Source of the DNA: Alphaproteobacteria bacterium
GTDB lineage: Bacteria; Pseudomonadota; Alphaproteobacteria; UBA6615
Direction: 5' to 3'
Assembly: GCA_011087645.1 (NCBI GenBank)
Contig: JAALLF010000006.1
Location: forward strand, 1-64,000
DNA length: 64,000 bases
Shown: positions 43,098 to 51,341 of the stretch, in pieces
Layout of the letters: each line of letters begins with the position of its first letter
Position numbering within the stretch: position 1 is the stretch's first letter
Program-made: the position numbers and the translations under genes
Notes under the pieces: model-generated
Told to the model about the DNA's origin: nothing
The model's database searches: none
Seen by the model: the letters and a program-made list of their open reading frames with translations, nothing else

Positions 43098-44012
43098 TTA
43101 GGCGCGCAACGCGGCGGATACGGGTTCTGTCCATAGGGGATCATCCTCCGGCGAGCCGTGTACGCTCTCGTAATGGCTAAACCGCACCGTGTACGAACCT
43201 CGGTCTTGGGTCAGCTCAGCCAACACATCCGCAAAGCCGAACATTAGGCTAACCGGCGCCCCAGCAACGATCGTCGTTTTATCGTCCTCGGAACTCATGC
43301 CGGTGATCGTGCTGCGCCGACTTTTGAGGTCTTGGACCAGCCCGCTCGCACAATCTTTCGGCGTGTCGACTACGACTTCAATTATCGGCTCAAGCAGAAC
43401 AATGCCGGCCTCCGATTGGGCTTGGCGAAAAGCAGCGCGCGCGGCGATTTCGAAAGCCATCGCGCTTGAATCTCGTTCATGACACTTGCCATCCACTAGG
43501 CTGACTTTCACACCGATTGTCGGGAAGCCCCTTATCACACCTGAGCTGCGCTGTTGATCAATACCTTTTGCAATCGCGGTGACGAATTCCTGAGGAATTG
43601 CGCGCCCTTCGATTCTGTTATCGAATTCAAACCCGAAATAGTCTTCCTGCGGCTCCGTGATAATTTTGAGCCGGGCATACTGAATGTTGCCGAAGGTGTG
43701 TTTCTTATGGGTGTAGTCGATCTCAACCGGCTTGGAGAATGTTTCACGGTACCCGATGTGGATTTTCCCCACATCGATATCGCCAGAAACCCTACCTTGA
43801 AAAAGGCCCGCATTCTCATTCAACTGACGCTCGTCGCAGCCCCCAATAAGAATGGCTGCGGAGTCCGTGCTAAGGATCGCCCAAAAATCCGCATGATCGC
43901 TGGACACCTTATTTACAAGCTGGAGCACCTCTTCCGAATCGATGCCCTCCGGGAGCCGCGCCACGATTTCCAGAGGCCAATTAATAACCGTTCGGTCGAA
44001 GGATGCGCACAT
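43098..44012 (-). CDS. EF-G-like protein lacking the GTPase domain (domains III-V only)
   Basis: A 304-residue protein that aligns by eye with the C-terminal part of elongation factor G. Residues about 8-92 match a degenerate domain III ending in the conserved YRETF (88-92). Residues 95-205 match domain IV, including RGFPTIGVKVSLVDGK and the tip loop CHERDSS, where His178 sits at the position of the ribosomal-decoding-site His. Residues 206-283 match domain V (LLEPIIEVVV, DLKSRR, LTQDRGSYTVRFSHYE). No G domain or domain II exists upstream; a methyltransferase gene ends 3 bases before. agaagg precedes the ATG. The frame is open throughout and base use is less GC-rich than its neighbours. A free-standing ribosome-binding factor is inferred; a decayed resistance-type EF-G is the alternative. 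Confidence 0.8.
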   Translation of the reverse strand: MCASFDRTVINWPLEIVARLPEGIDSEEVLQLVNKVSSDHADFWAILSTDSAAILIGGCDERQLNENAGLFQGRVSGDIDVGKIHIGYRETFSKPVEIDYTHKKHTFGNIQYARLKIITEPQEDYFGFEFDNRIEGRAIPQEFVTAIAKGIDQQRSSGVIRGFPTIGVKVSLVDGKCHERDSSAMAFEIAARAAFRQAQSEAGIVLLEPIIEVVVDTPKDCASGLVQDLKSRRSTITGMSSEDDKTTIVAGAPVSLMFGFADVLAELTQDRGSYTVRFSHYESVHGSPEDDPLWTEPVSAALRA

Positions 44013-44015
44013 CTG

Positions 44016-44636
44016 CTATGCCTTCTTCGCCACGATGAACATCGCTTTGCCTTTACCCGGTTGCCATTGATAGTCGATGTGAAATCCTGCGGCGGTTAAA
44101 CTGTCTTCCAGTTCCTTAGCGGTGAAGACCTTGACCAACGGCATCAAGCCGGAAAATTTCCCGATCGGCGCAATAACCTTAAAAAATTTCATCGTATCGG
44201 CGATGCAGGCCGTACTGCTGACGAAAATGCCCCCTGGTTTGAGCATTCTATGAACTTTGGAAATAACCTCTTCCTTGCTTTCCACCAAGTGCAAAATACT
44301 GAGCCCCAATACGACATCTAAGGTCTCCTCGGGGGCGTTGAATTCATCGATGTCCGACTGTTCAAAAGTTACATTCTGGACACCGCCCGCGTCCGCTTTG
44401 CTTTGGGCGATTTCAATCATATTCGCCGAGATATCGATGGCGTGAATATGTTTCACATAAGGCGCATGGGCGATGGCGGTCGACCCGGTGCCGCAGCCGA
44501 ATTCCATGACCGCCATATCCGGCCGCAAATAGTCGCGGGTAACCTGCAATTTTTTCTGGTACGCCGCTTCATCCGCAACAGGCCGTTTTGAGTAGCGCAC
44601 TGCAATCTTGTCCCAGAATTTACTTGGCCGGTTCAT
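44016..44636 (-). CDS. Class I SAM-dependent methyltransferase coupled to the EF-G-like gene
   Basis: A 206-residue methyltransferase; start ATG 44636 with agggggcgg upstream. Motif I is MEFGCGTGSTAIA (44-56), motif II has the acidic HAIDISANMIE, motif III is LDVVLGLSILHL and the post-motif reads MLKPGGIFVSST. The fold is the small-molecule/UbiE type; no RNA-binding domain is attached. It lies directly upstream of the EF-G-like gene with a 3-base gap, so the two are a translationally coupled pair. The substrate could be a metabolite, RNA or protein; nothing in the sequence decides it. Confidence 0.85.
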   Translation of the reverse strand: MNRPSKFWDKIAVRYSKRPVADEAAYQKKLQVTRDYLRPDMAVMEFGCGTGSTAIAHAPYVKHIHAIDISANMIEIAQSKADAGGVQNVTFEQSDIDEFNAPEETLDVVLGLSILHLVESKEEVISKVHRMLKPGGIFVSSTACIADTMKFFKVIAPIGKFSGLMPLVKVFTAKELEDSLTAAGFHIDYQWQPGKGKAMFIVAKKA

Positions 44637-44823
44637 CACCGCCCCCTGGCGCGGCCTTGCCATCTACCTGCCCTCTCGGCGCTTGCGTCAGTGTTCATTA
44701 TCGGTGAGCATGGGGTCAGCATCAACGCGGCAAATGGCGCTTCATTGGCATTTTTGGTGCGCAAACTTACATGAGAAAATTCAGTACCCGGTTGTTTCAA
44801 AATAAGAATAACGGAGCGGAAAG

Positions 44824-46134
44824 ATGAAACATTGCTGGTTCCACCTGATGCCCTATACCGAGCTTCCTGACGATTTCCGCGATAACAACCCGTCCGTGTG
44901 GGTCGATATCGATTCGAACTTGTTCGACCCCGAACGGGCCCATCATATGTACAACGACTTCCTCGACGAGATGGAATTCGCCGCCGATATGGGATTCGAC
45001 GCGATTTGCGTGAACGAGCACCACTCCAACGGCTACGGGTTAATGCCGTCGCCCAACATCATGCTGGCCTCGCTGGCGCGGCGCGCCAACCCCGATACGG
45101 CTCTGTGCGTGCTGGGCAACTCGATCGCGCTGTACAACCCGCCGACCCGCGTCGCTGAAGAGATGGCGATGCTCGATTGTATTTCCGGCGGCCGGCTGAT
45201 TTCCGGGTTCCCCGTGGGCTCGCCGATGGACACTTGCTACGCCTACGGCCAGAACCCTTCGCAACTGCGCGAGCGCTACGCCGAGGCCCACGACTTCATC
45301 GTCAAGGCGTGGACCGAGCCCGAGCCCTTCTCGTTCAGCGGCCGCTTCAATCAGCAGCGCTATGTCAACATCTGGCCGCGCCCGGTGCAGAAACCCCATC
45401 CACCGATCTGGGTGCCGGGCGGCGGCTCGGTCGAGACGTGGCGCTGGTGCGCCGAGATGGACTATGTCTACTGCTACCTTTCCTACTACGGCTACAAGGC
45501 GGCTCAGGCCACCATGCAGGGGTTCTGGGACGAGATGGACCGGCTGGGCAAGGACCGCAACCCCTATCGGGCGGGCTTCCTGCAATTCGTCGGCATCGCC
45601 GAAACCGAAGAGCAGGCCTGGGAGCTCTACCGCGAGCCGGCGGAATATTTCTACGACCGCTGCCTACGGGTCAGCGCACGCTACGCCAACCCGCCGGGTT
45701 ACGTTACCGAGGCGACCCAGCGCGCCGGCGTCGAGAGCCAGATCGCAGCCGCTGCGGCCGGCGGGCCAGACGGTGTCGCCAATACCAGCGCGCGGCCCGG
45801 CATCCAGAAGACCTCGCTAATCGACAAGAGCGCGCGCGAGTTCGAAGCCATCGTCGAGAACGGCTATGTCATTATCGGCACGCCCGACCAGGTCGCCGAA
45901 AAATTGCGCGAGGTGGTCAAGGACCTGCGGTTCGGCCACCTGATGCTGCTGCAGCAGTTCGGCAATATGAGCAAGGATCTCGCCAACTACAACACAAGGC
46001 TCTATGCCGAGCAGGTGATGCCACAACTGGCCGATGTCTGGGAGGACTGGGAGGACCATTGGTGGCCGCAACCCATGGCGAATGCCGAACGGGCAACCCC
46101 GGACCGGGCCATCATGGCCGCCGCCGCCGAGTAA
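44824..46134 (+). CDS. LLM-class flavin-dependent monooxygenase
   Basis: A 436-residue luciferase-like TIM-barrel monooxygenase with GGAG upstream of the ATG. Family features are DAICVNEHHSNGYGLMPSP near 60-77, LDCISGGRLISGFPVGSP near 116-133 and HPPIWVPGGGSVETW near 196-210. It differs clearly from the LLM protein at 28583 but belongs to the same general group of long LLM proteins. A partner FMN reductase is not encoded nearby. The downstream alpha/beta hydrolase (46180) follows after 45 bases and probably shares the transcript. Confidence 0.85.
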   Translation: MKHCWFHLMPYTELPDDFRDNNPSVWVDIDSNLFDPERAHHMYNDFLDEMEFAADMGFDAICVNEHHSNGYGLMPSPNIMLASLARRANPDTALCVLGNSIALYNPPTRVAEEMAMLDCISGGRLISGFPVGSPMDTCYAYGQNPSQLRERYAEAHDFIVKAWTEPEPFSFSGRFNQQRYVNIWPRPVQKPHPPIWVPGGGSVETWRWCAEMDYVYCYLSYYGYKAAQATMQGFWDEMDRLGKDRNPYRAGFLQFVGIAETEEQAWELYREPAEYFYDRCLRVSARYANPPGYVTEATQRAGVESQIAAAAAGGPDGVANTSARPGIQKTSLIDKSAREFEAIVENGYVIIGTPDQVAEKLREVVKDLRFGHLMLLQQFGNMSKDLANYNTRLYAEQVMPQLADVWEDWEDHWWPQPMANAERATPDRAIMAAAAE

Positions 46135-46179
46135 AACATCCAGTTATCAAAGCCCCACGGAACAAGAAGGGCGAATAGC

Positions 46180-46959
46180 ATGACAGTGCCTGCGGTATCT
46201 CATGTCGACGTGTATGGCGAACCCTGCCGGGTTTGGACGAAAGGCACTGGCCCGCGGATCGGCTTTCTCGCCGGCTTCGGCGGCCTGCCGAAATGGATCC
46301 CCTTCCTCGATCATCTGGCTGAGAATTTCGAAGTAGTGGTACCGTCGATCCCCGGCTTTCCCGGTGGGCTGGGCCACACCAACTGCGACACCCATCTCGA
46401 CTGGGTGATGGCGATCGGCGATCTGGTGCGCGGCGCCGGCCTGCTGGGCGGCGCGCCCTTGATCGGTTCCGGGCCCGGCGGCGCGCTTGCGGCCGACATG
46501 GCGGCGTTCTGGCCAAGCGAGATCAGCCATCTCGCGCTTATATCGCCCTGGGGCCTGTTCGCCGAAGATGACCCCATGACCGATCCCTGGGCGCGGCGTC
46601 CCCACGAAGTCGGCCCCCTCATGCTGGAAACACCGGACCATTGGAACGAACTGAAGGCCGAACCGGAAGGCGTTAATTCCGTCGAATGGCCGATCGAACA
46701 GGCAAGGGCCCTGGAGGCCAGCGCGCGAATATTTTGGCCCCTGGGCAATACCGGGCTGGCCAATCGGCTCGGTCACATTACCTGCCCCACCCTGCTGATC
46801 CGCGGCGACGCCGACCGGGTGATCCCGGCGAGTTACATGGAAACCTTCCGCGAAGGCATTAAAGGCGAGACCACGGTCAAGGAAATCACTGGCTCCGGCC
46901 ATCTCGCCGAACTCGACCAACCACAAGCGGTCGCCGACGCCATTCGGGAATTTATCTAA
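46180..46959 (+). CDS. Alpha/beta-hydrolase-fold protein with altered nucleophile elbow
   Basis: A 259-residue alpha/beta-hydrolase-fold protein. The oxyanion strand is GFLAGFGGLPKW, the Asp region IRGDADRVIP and the His region GSGHLAELDQP, all in the right order. The elbow, normally G-x-S-x-G, reads LIGSGPGGALA: aligned to LVGHSMGG, the nucleophile Ser is Gly, with a Ser one residue earlier. It may be non-hydrolytic, or use a shifted residue. It lies between the LLM gene and another hydrolase on the same strand. Confidence 0.75.
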   Translation: MTVPAVSHVDVYGEPCRVWTKGTGPRIGFLAGFGGLPKWIPFLDHLAENFEVVVPSIPGFPGGLGHTNCDTHLDWVMAIGDLVRGAGLLGGAPLIGSGPGGALAADMAAFWPSEISHLALISPWGLFAEDDPMTDPWARRPHEVGPLMLETPDHWNELKAEPEGVNSVEWPIEQARALEASARIFWPLGNTGLANRLGHITCPTLLIRGDADRVIPASYMETFREGIKGETTVKEITGSGHLAELDQPQAVADAIREFI

Positions 46960-46982
46960 CCTGCAATTGGGGGCAATGAGCC

Positions 46983-47696
46983 ATGGCAACGTTCGTTTTG
47001 GTGCAAGGGGCGTGGCATGGCGGCTGGTGCTGGCGGCGGGTCGTCGAGCGATTACGCGCACAGGGACATACGGTTTTCGCACCAACCCTCACCGGGCTGG
47101 GCGACCGCGCTCATTTGGCGACACCGGAGGTTAATCTCGACACCCACATTGCCGACGTTCTGGCGCTAATCGAAACCGAGGAACTTTCCGATATTGTTCT
47201 GTGTGGCCATAGCTATGGCGGCATGGTCATCACCGGCACCGCCGACCGGCTTGCCGATAAGATTGCTTCGCTGATTTTCCTAGACGCCTTCATCCCGGAA
47301 AACGGTCAGTCCTTATTCGACATTCAGGGGCCCGAGCGCGAGCAGATGACCCGTACCATGACCGAAGAGAGGGGCCATGGCTGGTTGATCCCGTCTTTTT
47401 CCTCTGAATGGTTCTGCCTCGCCGACCCTGCCGACGCCGCGTGGGTCGACCGCCGTTGCGTGCCCCATCCGATCGGCTGTTTCGCCCAACCGGTATCCCT
47501 TACCGGCGCCTGGCGGAATATTCCCCGGCTCAGCTATATCTACGCGCTGGGTTACACCAACAGCCTGTTCGGGCCCTTCGCCGAACGCGCCAAGGCCGAT
47601 CCCGGTTGGCGCTACCACGAAGTGCCGTGCGGCCATGACGTGATGATCGATATGCCCGACGAACTCACGGCGCTACTCATCGAGGCCGCGCCCTAG
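46983..47696 (+). CDS. Alpha/beta hydrolase, plant-esterase (SABP2-like) type
   Basis: A 237-residue serine hydrolase. The N-terminus FVLVQGAWHGGWCWRRV is the oxyanion region typical of the EstC/salicylate-binding-protein-2 group. The nucleophile Ser is in LCGHSYGGMVI near 79, and the His is in PCGHDVMIDMPDELTALL near the C-terminus. An Asp is expected on strand 6 or 7. Last gene of the LLM-hydrolase-hydrolase run. It would cleave a small ester or C-C/C-N bond. It converges with the dehydrogenase gene after 3 bases. Confidence 0.85.
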   Translation: MATFVLVQGAWHGGWCWRRVVERLRAQGHTVFAPTLTGLGDRAHLATPEVNLDTHIADVLALIETEELSDIVLCGHSYGGMVITGTADRLADKIASLIFLDAFIPENGQSLFDIQGPEREQMTRTMTEERGHGWLIPSFSSEWFCLADPADAAWVDRRCVPHPIGCFAQPVSLTGAWRNIPRLSYIYALGYTNSLFGPFAERAKADPGWRYHEVPCGHDVMIDMPDELTALLIEAAP

Positions 47697-47699
47697 CCG

Positions 47700-48584
47700 T
47701 CACCCGGCGCTGAAATCCACGCCGCACCAGGCCTCCCACAGTTTGGCGAGCGCCGCGTAATCTTGATCGCCCATGCCCTCACCGACAGCGATTTCATAAG
47801 GCGTATGGGCCGCCATTATAGCGAACAGGGGCACCCCGCAATCCTGCGCGGTCTCCAGCGCCAGCATGGAGTCCTTGCGAGCATTGTCGACCGACATGCC
47901 GCCCGCATAGTCGCCGTTCAGAATACGCCCGCGGAACCGGTGCTGCAGGGGTCGGGTGACCCCATCGGCGCTGCCGAGAATATCAACCAGAGCCTCCATG
48001 GGAATATCGAGCTTACCGGCCATCGCCCCGGCCTCGATCAGCACCACCATCAACGCATGCATGACCGCGTTGTTGACGACCTTGGCGCCGCTGCCGGCGC
48101 CGACCGGCCCCAAGTGATAGATCGCCTTGGCGACCAGCTCGAGGGTTGGACGCGCTTGGGCTACCGCATCATCGGTGCCGCCGACCAGAAAAGTGACCTG
48201 CCCCGCCGCCATCGCCTGCACCCCGCTGCCGACCGCCGCATCGATAAAGGCGACGTCGGCGGCGGCGCACATAGCGCCGAGATCACGCGCGGTGTTAGGC
48301 GTCACCGTACTGGTTTCGACGATCAGCTGCGGCGGCTGCGCGCTGCCGAGCAATTCCGCCACCACGGCCTTCGAGGCTTCCGGCTTCGGCAGCGACAGCA
48401 ACACGATCTCGGCTTGCCCGGCAATATCAACGGCCGAACCCGCCCATTCCAAGTCGAGCCCGGCGACCACCTGGCGGCGTGCCGGGTTGGCGTCGAAGCC
48501 TACCAGCCGGCATTGACCGGAGAACGCACTCGCCAAGGCCGACCCGGCATTGCCGAGCCCAATTAGGCCGACAGAACCGTTCAT
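47700..48584 (-). CDS. Beta-hydroxyacid dehydrogenase (second copy)
   Basis: A 294-residue NAD(P)-dependent dehydrogenase of the 3-hydroxyisobutyrate family. ATG 48584 is preferred over the TTG four codons upstream. The Rossmann loop VGLIGLGNAGSAL is at 4-16, the substrate loop DAAVGSGVQAMAAG near 115, and the catalytic Lys in GPVGAGSGAKVVNNAV near 170. It differs from the homologue at 24070, so the two are not recent duplicates. The cupin gene is upstream on the same strand, 12 bases away. Confidence 0.85.
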   Translation of the reverse strand: MNGSVGLIGLGNAGSALASAFSGQCRLVGFDANPARRQVVAGLDLEWAGSAVDIAGQAEIVLLSLPKPEASKAVVAELLGSAQPPQLIVETSTVTPNTARDLGAMCAAADVAFIDAAVGSGVQAMAAGQVTFLVGGTDDAVAQARPTLELVAKAIYHLGPVGAGSGAKVVNNAVMHALMVVLIEAGAMAGKLDIPMEALVDILGSADGVTRPLQHRFRGRILNGDYAGGMSVDNARKDSMLALETAQDCGVPLFAIMAAHTPYEIAVGEGMGDQDYAALAKLWEAWCGVDFSAG

Positions 48585-48596
48585 GACATTGCGCAA

Positions 48597-48950
48597 TCAA
48601 GTACCATAGGGATTATCCGCCGATACCGGCCACAGATCTGTGCGCGGCGGCGAGAAGAATTCGACGATCTCGCAATCCTCGCGGTACCACACTTCGTGTT
48701 CGACGCCGCCGGGGATGACCAAGACCGTGCCGGCTTCACAAGTCTGTTCCTCACCGTTGCCGAGAACATAGTCCAGTTTCCCCTTCAACAACCAGGTGAT
48801 TTGCTCGTTAGGGTGCGAGTGATTAGGCACATGGCTGCCGCCGTCTATTTTGCCCCACAACACCATGTTGTTCTCGCCGGACAACATTTGAATTTTGCCA
48901 ATTTCCTCGTTGTGAATGGGAATGTCCGCCAGCTGATGAAAACTCGACAT
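48597..48950 (-). CDS. Small cupin-domain protein
   Basis: A 117-residue single cupin; start placed at ATG 48950, nine bases after ggaagg (another ATG two codons upstream is possible). Motif 1 reads SHVPNHSHPNEQITWLLKGK with His, His and Gln/Glu ligands, and motif 2 reads VIPGGVEHEVW. It is probably metal-binding: a small isomerase, dioxygenase or sensor. It precedes the dehydrogenase on the same strand and is divergent from the SDR gene, with 77 bases between. Confidence 0.75.
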   Translation of the reverse strand: MSSFHQLADIPIHNEEIGKIQMLSGENNMVLWGKIDGGSHVPNHSHPNEQITWLLKGKLDYVLGNGEEQTCEAGTVLVIPGGVEHEVWYREDCEIVEFFSPPRTDLWPVSADNPYGT

Positions 48951-49027
48951 GTTCATTTTCCTTCCCTGTTTCTGCACGATGAGGTCATTGTTACACTTAA
49001 GAAACGCGAACAATAGCGGAGGAGAAA

Positions 49028-49783
49028 ATGCGCCTGGAAAATCTGACGGCGTTCGTCACCGGCGCCTCGGGTGGGTTGGGTCTGGCCATCGCCGAACGGT
49101 TCATCGCTGAAGGCGCTACAATCGTCGCCGCCGACATCGACCGCGACCGGCTCGACCAAATGGCGGAAACGATCGGCGCTGACGGCGATCAGCTAACGAC
49201 GGTTGTCCTCGACGTCTCGAACTATGACGACGTGAAGGCCGCCATCAACCAGGCTATCGCCGACAACGGGCAGCTCGATATTTTGATCAACAATGCCGGT
49301 TTTTCGCCAAAGGGAACCTATTGGCTGGAAACCGATATCGCCGAATGGCAGCGGGTGCTCGATATCAATCTCAACGGCGAATATTTCTGCGCCCGCTCCG
49401 TCGCCCAACACATGATCGACCGACAAGGCGGCCGCATCATCAACATTTCGTCCTCGGCCTGGCGGCATGGCGGGGTCGCTGCGGGCGGTGGGATTCCTTA
49501 CACCTCGTCGAAGGCCGGAGTGATCGGCCTCACCCGTTCGCTGGCCAAAGCGCTGGGCGCTTATGGCATCACCGTCAACGCCATTGCGCCGGGCCCGACC
49601 CACTCGCCGATGACCGAGAGCTGGCTGCCGCAAAGCCAAGATAAGCTGAGCGAGTCGATCCCTCTCGGCCGGGTTGGCGAGCCGAAAGACATCGCCAATG
49701 CGGCGCTGTTCCTTGCCTCCGACGAGGCGTCGTTCATCACCGGCCAATGCCTCGACGTCAATGGCGGCCTGACCTTCAGCTAG
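49028..49783 (+). CDS. Short-chain dehydrogenase/reductase (FabG-like)
   Basis: A 251-residue classical SDR with a strong ggagga site. Motifs are TGASGGLGLA (12-21), the acidic ADIDRDRL that favours NAD(H), NNAG near 89, catalytic Ser in INISSSAWR near 140, and Y-x3-K in PYTSSKAG near 156-163, then the PG motif IAPGPTHSPM. It would oxidise an alcohol or reduce a ketone. Followed after 23 bases by the amidase gene, likely in one operon. Confidence 0.85.
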   Translation: MRLENLTAFVTGASGGLGLAIAERFIAEGATIVAADIDRDRLDQMAETIGADGDQLTTVVLDVSNYDDVKAAINQAIADNGQLDILINNAGFSPKGTYWLETDIAEWQRVLDINLNGEYFCARSVAQHMIDRQGGRIINISSSAWRHGGVAAGGGIPYTSSKAGVIGLTRSLAKALGAYGITVNAIAPGPTHSPMTESWLPQSQDKLSESIPLGRVGEPKDIANAALFLASDEASFITGQCLDVNGGLTFS

Positions 49784-49806
49784 AACCCCAACCAGGAAAC
49801 CCCGAC

Positions 49807-51225
49807 ATGGCAAAGCTCGATATTGAAACGGCGTCGCTGGAGACCATCGCCGAAACGCTCCGCGACGGCGGCACGACCGCGATGACGCTGGCCGACTGGG
49901 CAATCGACAATCATGAGCGCCGCGGCGAAGCCTTCCATGCCTATAAGACTTGGGACAGCGACAAGCTGCGCACTCAGGCGGCCGCGGCCGATGCGGTGTT
50001 CGCCGCCGGCCTCGATTTGGGGCCACTGCAAGGCATCCCGGTCTCAGTGAAAGACCTGATCGGCGTTTCGGGCTATCCGATATTTGCCGGTTGTCCCCGC
50101 CCCCTGCCGGAGAAATGGCAGGCCGACGGCCCGGTGGTGCGCGCCATCCGCCACCAGCTCCGCGTGATTTCCGGCAAGAGCCATACCGTGCAGTTCGCCT
50201 TCGGCGGCATGGGCTTCAACCAGCATTGGGGCGCGCCGCGCAACCCGTGGGACGCCGACGACCATCGCGCGCCCGGCGGGTCGAGTTCCGGCGCCGGGGT
50301 CAGCCTCGGCGAAGGGTCGGCGCTGTTGGCGATCGGCAGCGACACCGCCGGCTCGGTACGCATTCCCGCCTGTATGACCGGCCATGCCGGTATGCGCCCA
50401 ACCGCCGGGCGCTGGTCGACCGCGGGCATTGTGCCGCTCAGCTCGCCGCTAGATACCGCCGGCCCGCTGACCCGCAGCGCCGCCGATCTAGCGCTCGCCT
50501 TCGCTGCCATCGACCCGTTGATTACAGAAGACGCGCGCGCGTTCACCCAGCGCCAACGCGAAGCAACCCTGGCCGATTTCCATATTGGCGTCTGCGACTG
50601 GTATTTCGACGGTTGCGAACCGGGCATCGCCGAAGGGGTGAAAGCCGCCCTCGATGAATTGGTCAAACAAGGGCTGCGCACTTCGCCGATCACCCTGCCC
50701 CATCTCGACGCCGTCACCGAGATGTTCGGCCAAGGCGGTCTGCACATCGGCGAGTTTACCAGCTTCATGAACGACGAGATGCGCGACTATAAGGCCGACC
50801 TCGACCCCACCGTCGCCATCCGCATCGCAGCGGCGGCGACCTTCCCCGCCAGCGAACATATCGACCGGCTGAAGGCGATGGACCGCATGGCGCCCGAGGC
50901 CAACGCGGCCTTCGCCGGGTTCCACGCCGTGGTCGGCCCCACCCTACCCATAACGCCGCCAAAAATGTCGGATATCGAAAATCCAGAGGCGCACCTCGCG
51001 GCAAATTTCTACTGCGTGCGCAACACCAACACGGTGAGCCTGCTTAAACTCTGCGCGGTGACTATTCCCGTGGCGTTGGACGCCGCCGGTATGCCGGTGG
51101 GATTGCAGATCGTCTGCCCTGGCGGTCAGGAAGAAACCGCGCTGGCCATCGCCATGGCGTTTGAGCGGACCTTAGGCACACCGCGCGAACGCCTCGGCGT
51201 GCCGCCAATGTGCGCGGCGTCATAA
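49807..51225 (+). CDS. Amidase-signature hydrolase
   Basis: A 472-residue amidase-signature enzyme. The start is ATG 49807, with aggaaa upstream; the longer frame from 49747 overlaps the SDR gene. The Ser-cisSer-Lys triad is visible: Lys in VSVKDLIGVSG near 82, cis-Ser in GGSSSGAGVSLGEG near 160, and the nucleophile Ser in GSDTAGSVRIPAC near 180. The family includes GatA, allophanate hydrolase and aryl or acyl amidases. It is not GatA-like in context. It releases ammonia or an amine from an amide that could arise from ring opening by neighbours. Confidence 0.88.
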   Translation: MAKLDIETASLETIAETLRDGGTTAMTLADWAIDNHERRGEAFHAYKTWDSDKLRTQAAAADAVFAAGLDLGPLQGIPVSVKDLIGVSGYPIFAGCPRPLPEKWQADGPVVRAIRHQLRVISGKSHTVQFAFGGMGFNQHWGAPRNPWDADDHRAPGGSSSGAGVSLGEGSALLAIGSDTAGSVRIPACMTGHAGMRPTAGRWSTAGIVPLSSPLDTAGPLTRSAADLALAFAAIDPLITEDARAFTQRQREATLADFHIGVCDWYFDGCEPGIAEGVKAALDELVKQGLRTSPITLPHLDAVTEMFGQGGLHIGEFTSFMNDEMRDYKADLDPTVAIRIAAAATFPASEHIDRLKAMDRMAPEANAAFAGFHAVVGPTLPITPPKMSDIENPEAHLAANFYCVRNTNTVSLLKLCAVTIPVALDAAGMPVGLQIVCPGGQEETALAIAMAFERTLGTPRERLGVPPMCAAS

Positions 51226-51242
51226 AATCGAGCGTGGCCCGG

Positions 51243-51328
51243 CCTCATCCTTCGACAAGCTCAGGATGAGGGTATGTATATGCCTCTCAAAAAGTAATCA
51301 TCTCATGCTGAGCTTGTCGAAGCATGAC
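51243..51328. repeat. Intergenic inverted repeat, type B (second copy)
   Basis: ctcatccttcgacaagctc-aggatgag forms one hairpin. After a spacer, catgctgagcttgtcgaagcatga forms another, with the core TGAGCTTGTCGAAG complementary to that of the first. Same family as 27111. It fills the gap between convergent amidase and deacetylase genes. Confidence 0.8.
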
Positions 51329-51341
51329 GGTTGGGATGAGC

